A stretch of 10,859 nt of DNA, from positions 1-10,859 of the forward strand of contig QIKC01000157.1 of the NCBI GenBank assembly GCA_003232855.1, read 5' to 3'. Every line of letters begins with the position of its first letter. Position 1 is the stretch's first letter. Below are positions 5,468 to 10,859 of the stretch, piece by piece. The stretch is from Verrucomicrobiales bacterium (lineage in GTDB: Bacteria > Verrucomicrobiota > Verrucomicrobiia > Verrucomicrobiales > DEV007). Below the pieces are notes generated by a model. That model was given only the letters and a program-made list of their open reading frames with translations. It was not told the DNA's origin and did not search any database. Both the position numbers and the translations under genes were made by a program.

Positions 5468-6553
5468 CTAAGAGCTAAGCAGGGCGAGGAGCCGGTGGTT
5501 GATGAACAGGATTTCGGTGCCGACCTTCTCCTCGGTGACAAAGCCCTTCTCGGCGAGTTCGTGCAGGTAGCGGGAGGCGGTGACGCGCTTGGCGATGCCC
5601 GCTTCCTCGACGAACTTGATCTTGCAATAGGGGCGGACGAAGAGCAGCTCGATCAGCTCTTTCGAGGCGCGCCCGGAGAGCTCGTCTTTGCCTCGCTCGA
5701 TGAACTCGTCGAGCAGGGCACCGATGGCGCGGATCTTCTCCGAGGTCTCGGCTGCAGTGGTTTCGACACCCTTCAGCAGGTAGAGAACCCAGGGCTGCCA
5801 GTCGCCGTTTTCGGTGACGCCACGCAGCAGGCGGTAGTAGTCGGCCTTCTTCGCGATGATGTAGCGGCTGAGGTAGAGAATGGGCTGATCAATGAGTTTT
5901 TCGAAAAGCAGGAAGAGGATGAGCAGGATACGCCCGGTGCGGCCGTTGCCGTCGTAAAAGGGGTGAATGGCCTCGAACTGGTAGTGTAGCACGGCCATTT
6001 TCACCAGCGGGTCGAGGTCGTCGGCGTCGTTGTTGCAGAAGATTTCGAGGTTCGCCAGTTTCTCGCGGATGACGTCCTCGCCTTCGGGCGGGGTGTAGGC
6101 GACCTCGCCGGTGCTGTCGTTGGCGATCTTAGTGCCCGGCTGGGAGCGGATGCCGATGTTCGTGCCCTTGATGGTCTCGACGATCTCGATGAAAAGTTTC
6201 GTGCTGAACACCGGGCGTTCCGCAAGGCTGCGGGCGCCGTGCCAGAGGGCGTCGTTGTAGTGGAGGACTTCCTTTGCGTGCGAGGAGACGGCGAGGCCGT
6301 CGAGGCTGAGGCCGCGGTAGAGTTCGTCGTTGGTGGTGAACAGGTTCTCGATCTCCGAGGAGGCCTTCGCTTCCTGGAGGGCGATGGTATTGATGAGGAT
6401 GGCAGGGTTCGGCAGCGTGCCAGTGCGGCCTTTGAGTTCGGCGAGAGCGCGGCTGGCGGCGGTGACGGCCTTGAGTACCACGACCGTCTCCAACTCCGCC
6501 TTTGGGGGCAGTGGCGGGAGGGCGTTGTAGGGGGATTCGCGGTCAAAGGCCAT
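5468..6553 (-). CDS. fic: Fic/DOC-family protein adenylyltransferase with winged-helix C-terminus
   Basis: A 361-aa protein from ATG at 6553 (MAFDRESPYNALPPLPPK, the usual Fic_N opening); a GTG two codons upstream (6559) is possible but less typical. Residue numbers below count from that GTG. The catalytic motif HPFYDGNGRTGR (199-210) is complete (H, F, D, G-N-G-R, R), so it should transfer AMP, or a related nucleotide moiety, from a nucleotide to a hydroxyl side chain of a target protein. The inhibitory helix motif SxxxEN (S67, E71, N72 in SSEIEN) lies in the N-terminal part, making it a self-inhibited class II Fic. The flap and target-docking segment is around GEVAYTPPEGEDV. Residues 300-360 (LLFVRPYCKIKFVEEAGIAK, then RVTASRYLHELAEKGFV) form a winged helix-turn-helix, suggesting autoregulation through the inverted repeats upstream. 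It was followed by a methylase, now broken. Targets are unknown. Confidence 0.93.
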   Translation of the reverse strand: MAFDRESPYNALPPLPPKAELETVVVLKAVTAASRALAELKGRTGTLPNPAILINTIALQEAKASSEIENLFTTNDELYRGLSLDGLAVSSHAKEVLHYNDALWHGARSLAERPVFSTKLFIEIVETIKGTNIGIRSQPGTKIANDSTGEVAYTPPEGEDVIREKLANLEIFCNNDADDLDPLVKMAVLHYQFEAIHPFYDGNGRTGRILLILFLLFEKLIDQPILYLSRYIIAKKADYYRLLRGVTENGDWQPWVLYLLKGVETTAAETSEKIRAIGALLDEFIERGKDELSGRASKELIELLFVRPYCKIKFVEEAGIAKRVTASRYLHELAEKGFVTEEKVGTEILFINHRLLALLSS

Positions 6554-6582
6554 GCGCACGCAATGGACACGTTATCGCCTGA

Positions 6583-6641
6583 ATGTTCAAGTTTTGAATG
6601 AATTTGAACATGTCCGAGGTCGAATGTTCAATCGGTGAACA
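6583..6641. promoter_or_regulatory. Clustered TGTTCA/TGAACA half-sites, probable operator of fic
   Basis: Four half-sites lie 30-88 nt upstream of the fic start: ATGTTCAA (6583-6590), TTGAACAT (6604-6611), ATGTTCAA (6624-6631) and TGAACA (6636-6641). The first two form a perfect 8-bp inverted repeat; the last two form a 6-bp inverted repeat with a 5-nt spacer. Centres are about 21, 20 and 11 bp apart, so they fall on the same face of the helix. The Fic winged helix is an obvious candidate binder. No clear -10/-35 pair could be fixed. The rest of the gap (6642-6819) is gene-free; it holds an imperfect inverted repeat around ACTAGT near 6731 and nothing else I can support. Confidence 0.55.
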
Positions 6642-6819
6642 ATGGCTTCGGAAGCCTCCAATAAATCGGTGTTAATCCGCGTAATCGGCGGTTTGATTTG
6701 AATCCGACATCTTTAGGCTTGTCCGACCGACTAGTTCGTCGAGCGGGGCGACACGGAGACCTAAAGAGCCAAACAAAGCCCTTGCCCCGCAGGCTCGGTG
6801 CCCCTTTGTTCCGCCCCTT

Positions 6820-8037
6820 ATGGGATTTGAAGAATTAGGCCTCTCTGAAAAGGTCATGGAGGGCGTTCGGAACGCCGGATACGAAACACCTACGCCGATT
6901 CAGGCGCAGTCGATACCTCTCGCCATCGAAGGCAGGGACGTCGTCGGCGCCTCGCAGACCGGCACCGGCAAGACTGCAGCCTTCGCGCTGCCGATCCTGC
7001 ACCGGCTGGGCGAACACGGAGATTTGCGCTGCCTGATCCTAGAACCCGTTCGCGAACTGGCCTCTCAGGTGCTCGACAATTTCGAAACCCTCGGCGAGGG
7101 CACCGACCTGCGCTGCCTGCTCATCCACGGCGGTGTCGGCTACGGCAAGCAGCTCGACGGCCTCGAGGACGGCGTCGATATCCTCATCGCCACCCCGGGA
7201 CGCCTGCTCGACCTGATGGAGAAGGGCGCCATAAAACTGGATAAGATCGAAGTGCTGGTGCTCGACGAGGTCGACCGCATGCTCGACATGGGCTTCCTCC
7301 CCGACGTGCGCCGCATCGTCAACAAGACCTCGCCAGAGCGCCAGACGCTATTTTTCTCGGCGACGATGCCGCCGGCCATCGAGGGATTGGCAAAGTGGGC
7401 GCTCAAAGACCCCGTCGAGGTCGAGATCGGACAGCGTCAGGGCATCGCCGAAACCATCAGTCACGCCTTTTACCCGGTCGCGCTGGGACAGCGCGAAGAA
7501 CTGTTGTTGGCTCTGCTCAAGCAGACCGATTTCCGCAGCGTGATGATTTTCACCCGCACCAAACGCGACGCGGACAGGCTGGCGAAGCTTCTCCAGCGTG
7601 AAAACCCCGACTACAGTATCACCGTGATGCACTCCGATATCCGCCAGAGCGATCGCGAGAAAGCGCTGGCCGGATTCAAGAGTGGCGACTTCGATGTCAT
7701 CATCGCCACCGACCTCGCCGCGCGCGGCATTGACATCAGCAATGTCTCGCACGTCATCAATTACCAAGTGCCGGAGAACGCGGAGGACTACGTTCACCGC
7801 ATCGGCCGCACCGGGCGCGCCAACAAGGAGGGCGACGCCTTCACCCTGCTCGACGCCGAAGAGATCAAGAACGCGGCCTCGGTCGAACGCTTCATCGGTC
7901 AGAAAGTGGAGCGCCGCCGTGTGGAAGGTTTCAACTACCACTATACGACCCTGCTCGACGACGACGCGCCGACCCCCGATAAATTAGCCAAAGTTTTCAG
8001 CCGCCGCAAACGCGGTAAAAGCCGCCGGAGGAAGTAG
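6820..8037 (+). CDS. DEAD-box ATP-dependent RNA helicase (RhlE-like), DEVD variant
   Basis: A 405-aa protein with the complete two-RecA core. Q motif: GFEELGLSEKVMEGVRNAGY and PTPIQ (2-28). Motif I: ASQTGTGKT (44-52). Motif Ia: EPVRELA (75-81), normally PTRELA. GG at 104-105. Motif Ib: TPGR (125-128). Motif II: DEVD (149-152) in place of DEAD. Motif III: SAT (180-182). Motif IV: MIFTRTK (242-248). Motif V: ATDLAARGID (296-305). Motif VI: HRIGRTGR (326-333). A short basic tail (SRRKRGKSRRRK) replaces the long RNA-binding tail of some relatives. It unwinds RNA duplexes in ribosome assembly, decay or cold adaptation; which of these cannot be told. DEVD keeps the Asp-Glu needed for ATP hydrolysis, so activity is expected. 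No Shine-Dalgarno sequence precedes the ATG. It ends inside the inverted repeat that precedes ruvC. Confidence 0.95.
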   Translation: MGFEELGLSEKVMEGVRNAGYETPTPIQAQSIPLAIEGRDVVGASQTGTGKTAAFALPILHRLGEHGDLRCLILEPVRELASQVLDNFETLGEGTDLRCLLIHGGVGYGKQLDGLEDGVDILIATPGRLLDLMEKGAIKLDKIEVLVLDEVDRMLDMGFLPDVRRIVNKTSPERQTLFFSATMPPAIEGLAKWALKDPVEVEIGQRQGIAETISHAFYPVALGQREELLLALLKQTDFRSVMIFTRTKRDADRLAKLLQRENPDYSITVMHSDIRQSDREKALAGFKSGDFDVIIATDLAARGIDISNVSHVINYQVPENAEDYVHRIGRTGRANKEGDAFTLLDAEEIKNAASVERFIGQKVERRRVEGFNYHYTTLLDDDAPTPDKLAKVFSRRKRGKSRRRK

Positions 8038-8098
8038 TTTTAAGTATTAAGTTGTTAAGTGTTAAGGGGATCTTGCTTAAAACTTAATACTTAAAACT
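8036..8098. repeat. 18-bp perfect inverted repeat between the helicase gene and ruvC
   Basis: AGTTTTAAGTATTAAGTT (8036-8053) is the exact reverse complement of 8081-8098, with a 27-nt loop that itself contains TTAAG (8062-8066) and CTTAA (8076-8080). The arms are built from variants of a TTAAGTR heptamer. The left arm starts on the last two bases of the helicase stop codon, and ruvC starts 12 nt after the right arm. It could end helicase transcription, although there is no T-run, or act as a processing or protein-binding site. It also resembles short AT-rich intergenic repeats of the kind scattered through some genomes. Confidence 0.75.
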
Positions 8099-8110
8099 TA
8101 ACACTCACCC

Positions 8111-8620
8111 ATGCGCGTTCTCGCCATCGACCCCGCCCTGCGTAAGACGGGATTCGCGATCATCGAACGTAGTGGCGACAGAGATTTCCGCGCGCTCACC
8201 TTCGGCATCATCCGCAACCCGCCGAAGCTCTTACATTCCGGCTGCTTGGTGAACATTCGCGGCGGCCTCGACGAGGTCATCCGCAAGCACCAGCCCACTG
8301 CCTGCGCCGTGGAAGCGGTGATTTACGTGCAGAGCCACAAGACCGCCATCACCATGGGCGCGGCGCGTGGAGCGGCGCTGGTCGCCGCCGCCGACCACGG
8401 CCTGCCGATCTACGAATACGCCCCGAAGCGGGTCAAGCAGGCGGTGGTCGGCAAGGGCGGCGCCGACAAGGAACAGGTCGCTTTCATGGTTCGCTCCCTG
8501 CTCAAACTCGAACAAACGCCCTCGCCCGACGCCGCCGACGCACTGGCCATCGGCCTAGCATTTTTCTATACCGGATGCGGTACCGATAAACTAACCGGGA
8601 AGGAAATCGGCAGGCTGTGA
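8111..8620 (+). CDS. ruvC: Crossover junction endodeoxyribonuclease RuvC
   Basis: A 169-aa protein, normal for RuvC. It is the Holliday-junction resolvase that works with RuvAB in recombinational repair, cutting the junction symmetrically as a dimer. The four acidic catalytic residues are in place: Asp7 (MRVLAIDPALRKTGFA), Glu68 (CAVEAVIYVQSHKTA), and Asp140 and Asp143 (PSPDAADALAIG). The helix TMGAARGAALVAA and the loop YAPKRVKQAVVGKGGADKEQV are typical of the family. The ATG has no Shine-Dalgarno sequence and lies just after the large inverted repeat. Its TGA overlaps the lipB start by 4 nt (GTGA), so the two are translationally coupled. The C-terminus (YTGCGTDKLTGKEIGRL) is specific to this lineage. 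Confidence 0.95.
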   Translation: MRVLAIDPALRKTGFAIIERSGDRDFRALTFGIIRNPPKLLHSGCLVNIRGGLDEVIRKHQPTACAVEAVIYVQSHKTAITMGAARGAALVAAADHGLPIYEYAPKRVKQAVVGKGGADKEQVAFMVRSLLKLEQTPSPDAADALAIGLAFFYTGCGTDKLTGKEIGRL

Positions 8621-9279
8621 GCAACGATCCTCAGCCCTCTGTCGCTCTAGGAAAACGCTGGCTCGGCCAGATCCCTTACTCGCAGGGGCTGGATGTTCAA
8701 AACGAGGCCGTGCGCGCGCGGCGAGCCGGTGAGACCGGTGACGTTCTACTTTTGTTAGAGCACGACGCGGTGTACACCATCGGTCGCACCCGCGACCGCA
8801 GTAGCCTCGGCGACAGCGATGCCCCGCTCCCCCACCCCGTGTTCGAGACCAACCGTGGCGGCCAGGCCACTTACCACGGCCCTGGGCAATTGATCGGTTA
8901 CCCGATCCTCGATCTGAGAACCTATGGCAAAGACCTGCACGTTTACCTGCGGGCGATCGAGCGAGCGCTGATCGCCGCCTGCGGCGAATTCGGTGTCTCG
9001 GCACAGGCGCGAGAGAGCCTCACTGGCGTTTGGTGTGGCGAGCGCAAGGTCGCCTCGATCGGCGTCGGCGTGCGCCATTGGATCAGCATGCACGGCTTCG
9101 CCATCAACGTTGGCGGCGACCTCTCCCCCTTCGCCCACATCACGCCCTGCGGCATCGGCGGCGTTGAAATGACTAGCGTCAGCGTCGAGGCCGGGCGGGA
9201 GATCGGCGTCCGCGAATTCGCCGAAGCCGCCCACCTAACACTGGCCGACGAGCTACTGCGCCTGCGCGGAGAGCTGTAG
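8617..9279 (+). CDS. lipB: Lipoyl(octanoyl) transferase LipB
   Basis: A 220-aa protein starting at GTG within the ruvC stop (GTGA); AGGA at about 8600-8604 may serve as ribosome binding site. LipB moves the octanoyl group from octanoyl-ACP to lipoyl domains of 2-oxoacid dehydrogenases and the glycine cleavage H protein, the first step of lipoate synthesis before LipA. Diagnostic motifs: LLLLEHDAVYTIGR (45-57), the RGGQATYHGPGQLIGYPILD signature (80-99), Lys144 in GERKVASIGV, and the catalytic Cys178 in HITPCGIGGVEMTSV. The full length and all key residues suggest an active enzyme. Coupling to ruvC is probably a matter of packing rather than shared function. It ends in the hairpin-rich gap before the convergent transporter. 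Confidence 0.96.
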   Translation: MSNDPQPSVALGKRWLGQIPYSQGLDVQNEAVRARRAGETGDVLLLLEHDAVYTIGRTRDRSSLGDSDAPLPHPVFETNRGGQATYHGPGQLIGYPILDLRTYGKDLHVYLRAIERALIAACGEFGVSAQARESLTGVWCGERKVASIGVGVRHWISMHGFAINVGGDLSPFAHITPCGIGGVEMTSVSVEAGREIGVREFAEAAHLTLADELLRLRGEL

Positions 9280-9377
9280 CCGGCCGCGGTGAGGCCGGGG
9301 GTGCGGTGCCGTAGCTAATAAAACTGCGCGGTAGCTGCGACGACACCGCACTCGCCGGGGTCAGCGCCCCCAGCTAC
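9280..9377. repeat. Hairpin-rich intergenic repeat between convergent lipB and the MFS gene
   Basis: Several inverted repeats fill this short gap. CCGGCC (9280-9285) pairs with GGCCGG (9293-9298) directly after the lipB stop. GTGCGGTG (9301-9308) pairs with CACCGCAC (9344-9351). GTAGCTG (9331-9337) pairs with CAGCTAC (9371-9377), the latter covering the MFS stop codon. GGGG (9357-9360) pairs with CCCC (9367-9370). It probably separates the convergent transcripts, though none of the stems is followed by a clear T-run. The nested GTAGC-ended modules look like REP-type repeats; copy number elsewhere cannot be seen. Confidence 0.5.
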
Positions 9378-10750
9378 ACCGCGCGTGCGCGCTGGGGATT
9401 ATCCGCCCAGTGCGCGCCGATCATCAGCACCACCGGTGGCAAAACACAGACCCACAGCGCCCCGGAGTACGCCCCCGTCAGGTGCAGCGCCCCGCCGAAC
9501 AACAGCGGCCCGACGCCACTGGCGATCACCATGCTCGACATCCCCACGCCGCTGATCGCTCCGAGATTCGCGCGCCCGAAAAATCGCGGCCAGACGATGC
9601 CCGTCAGGCAGGTGAAAGCGCCGCCGCTAATGCCGTTGCCAACGATGAACGCCACGGCACCGGCAGCATGGTCAAAATAAATCACCCCGATCACCGAGAT
9701 CAGCCCCCCTGCGTTCATGGCGATCAACAGGTACTTCAACCGCGTGCGCGAACTCGCCCAACCCATCACCAAATTCGTCGCCACACTGACCACCGCCATC
9801 GGCACGAAAAACCCTAACACCGTCACCTTTTCTATCCCCGCACCGGCGCCGATCGACACGATGTGGAAAGTCACCGCCGTCGTGTAGAACGCGACGAACG
9901 CGAACGAGAGATTGAAGGCCCAGAACGCCCACGTCCGCAACGCCTCGTCCCGCGCGTAATCGCGATGCGCGATGGCGTCCGCGTGTGGCACCTTTTTGAC
10001 CATCCCCTCGCGCACGCCATCCATCTGCAAGCCGCACTCCTCAGGATTGTCGCGCAACAGCAGCCAGCCAAGACTCGCCATCACCACGATGCTCAAAATG
10101 CCAAGCACCAGCCACGCTCCCGACCAACCGAAACGCGAGGTCAGCTCCAACAGCCCGCGCGGCGCGAACGAGAACGCGAACGCAGTCACCAGACCGCTCA
10201 CCGCGAAGGCCGAACCCCGGTGATAGTCGAACCACTTGCCGATGGCGTTGCGCCCGGACATCGTCAGCACCCCCTGCGCCGAGGCGCGGATCATGTAAAA
10301 ACCAATGGTGATCAAACCGAAAGCGATCGCCACCCGCGGCACCGGCAACAGCGTGTCGAGGCCATCGAGCATGCGCCGCACGCCGCTCAGATAAAACAAC
10401 ACCAGACCCGTGGCCACCGACGCCCCGACCACCATGCGCCGCGCCCCGACCCGATCGAACAGCCTGCCGAAATAAGGCAAGCTCAGACCGGCCATCACCG
10501 TGCCCAGACAGTATGCGGCGCTCAGCTCGACCCGGCTCAACCCCAGTTCGCGGATCAACACATCAGTGAAGACACTAAACCCCATGGTCTGCCCCGGAAT
10601 GCTGAACACCACCGCCAGAGTTCCGGTCGCAACGATCACCCAACCGTAAAAAAACGGCGTGCGGTCGGCTCGGAACGGAAAGGCCGGATGCCAAAATCGA
10701 CCCCCAGCCCCCCGCGCTGGCGCCCCCCGCGCTGGCGGCGGGTCGGGCAT
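9374..10750 (-). CDS. Major facilitator superfamily transporter, MCT/OFA-like
   Basis: About 458 aa if started at ATG 10750 (MPDPPPARGAPARGAGG). The open frame continues upstream to ATG 10849, which would give 491 aa, and may extend further. The first membrane span begins only at FFYGWVIVATGTLAVVFSIP, as in monocarboxylate and oxalate/formate antiporter-like MFS proteins. The family loop motif follows span 2 as GRLFDRVGARR. About twelve hydrophobic segments can be picked out, with a large central loop (RDNPEECGLQMDGVREGMVK, then KVPHADAIAHRDYARDEA) between the two six-helix halves. It sits in the inner membrane and moves a small solute, possibly an organic anion; the substrate is not readable. 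The N-terminal extension is low-complexity, coincides with DNA repeats and is probably not all translated. No later ATG exists before span 1. It is convergent with lipB. Confidence 0.88.
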   Translation of the reverse strand: MPDPPPARGAPARGAGGRFWHPAFPFRADRTPFFYGWVIVATGTLAVVFSIPGQTMGFSVFTDVLIRELGLSRVELSAAYCLGTVMAGLSLPYFGRLFDRVGARRMVVGASVATGLVLFYLSGVRRMLDGLDTLLPVPRVAIAFGLITIGFYMIRASAQGVLTMSGRNAIGKWFDYHRGSAFAVSGLVTAFAFSFAPRGLLELTSRFGWSGAWLVLGILSIVVMASLGWLLLRDNPEECGLQMDGVREGMVKKVPHADAIAHRDYARDEALRTWAFWAFNLSFAFVAFYTTAVTFHIVSIGAGAGIEKVTVLGFFVPMAVVSVATNLVMGWASSRTRLKYLLIAMNAGGLISVIGVIYFDHAAGAVAFIVGNGISGGAFTCLTGIVWPRFFGRANLGAISGVGMSSMVIASGVGPLLFGGALHLTGAYSGALWVCVLPPVVLMIGAHWADNPQRARAV

Positions 10751-10859
10751 GCCCGACTCTGGAGCATGCGAGCAGAAGCGCGAACGGGAATTCTCAACGC
10801 CCTCCCGCAGGGCGGCGAGATCCGCCCTTGCGCAGCGCCACTCCTGCAAGCAACCTCCC
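10708..10859. repeat. Repeat-like GC-rich segment overlapping the 5' end of the MFS gene
   Basis: It contains a tandem 15-bp repeat CCCCCCGCGCTGGCG (10708-10722 and 10723-10737), a perfect 16-bp palindrome GTCGGGCATGCCCGAC (10742-10757), and two mutually exclusive hairpins: GCCCT/AGGGC (10799-10803 with 10809-10813) and GGGCGG/CCGCCC (10810-10815 with 10822-10827). The palindrome contains the ATG proposed as the transporter start. On the minus strand the segment is open and would encode a hydrophilic peptide (ENSRSRFCSHAPESGMPDP). That peptide looks like translated intergenic repeat rather than protein. It may continue past the right edge. Confidence 0.5.

Noticed and set aside
5375..5989. 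Plus-strand 204-codon frame opposite fic
   Set aside because: It is antisense to the fic gene with its intact catalytic motif; the acidic low-complexity composition mirrors the fic codons.
6672..6857. Minus-strand 61-codon frame upstream of the helicase gene
   Set aside because: It overlaps the helicase start antisense, has no ribosome binding site and reads like translated intergenic sequence.
7348..7941. Minus-strand 197-codon frame opposite the helicase gene
   Set aside because: It is the antisense shadow of the conserved helicase core; there is no signal peptide, motif or separate promoter.

Overview
The window is GC-rich bacterial chromosomal DNA. It most likely comes from a Verrucomicrobiota bacterium (Opitutae/Verrucomicrobiae-like). 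The grounds are a secreted protein ending in a VPEP + hydrophobic + RRRR exosortase sorting tail, weak or absent Shine-Dalgarno sequences at many starts, and palindromic intergenic repeats around ordinary housekeeping genes. This assignment is inference; there is no rRNA or marker phylogeny here.

Left part (1-5446), an accessory region. It opens with the 5' part of an ISAs1-type transposase running off the left edge on the minus strand. Next comes an AT-richer gene for a secreted right-handed parallel beta-helix protein (285-1784), whose stop overlaps the start of a second, truncated gene (1781). From there to 5356 lies an array-like segment. A 17-bp motif, TACCTGTCACTGAAATC, occurs at 1823-1839 and, identically, at 5340-5356. 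A 16/17 copy is at 3087-3103 and a degenerate copy is around 4055-4065. All four share one orientation and all sit between genes. They divide the segment into three units of about 1.0-1.3 kb, each holding one gene for an exported protein: an unknown 372-aa secreted protein, an unknown HEAT-like protein with a C-terminal membrane anchor, and a SUMF/FGE-fold PEP-CTERM protein. The outer copies coincide with broken genes on both flanks: the truncated partner of the beta-helix gene on the left, and a DNA-methylase remnant next to a Fic gene on the right. I read this as a candidate cassette array or composite insertion bounded by a short site-specific motif. No recombinase for it is visible in the window.

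Middle (5339-6641). An intact Fic-family AMP-transferase gene with its own inhibitory helix and a C-terminal winged-helix domain is followed 21 nt later by the first ~21 codons of a DNA methylase, which then breaks off. Four TGTTCA-type half-sites upstream of fic are likely its operator.

Right part (6820-10859), core-like and compact: a DEAD-box RNA helicase (with DEVD in motif II), then ruvC (Holliday-junction resolvase) and lipB (octanoyltransferase) overlapping by 4 nt (GTGA). These are followed by a convergent MFS transporter whose 5' end runs into a repeat-like GC-rich segment. The junctions carry prominent inverted repeats: an 18-bp perfect one between the helicase gene and ruvC, GC hairpins between lipB and the transporter, and a 16-bp palindrome over the probable transporter start.

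No tRNA, rRNA, CRISPR array or replication origin was recognised.
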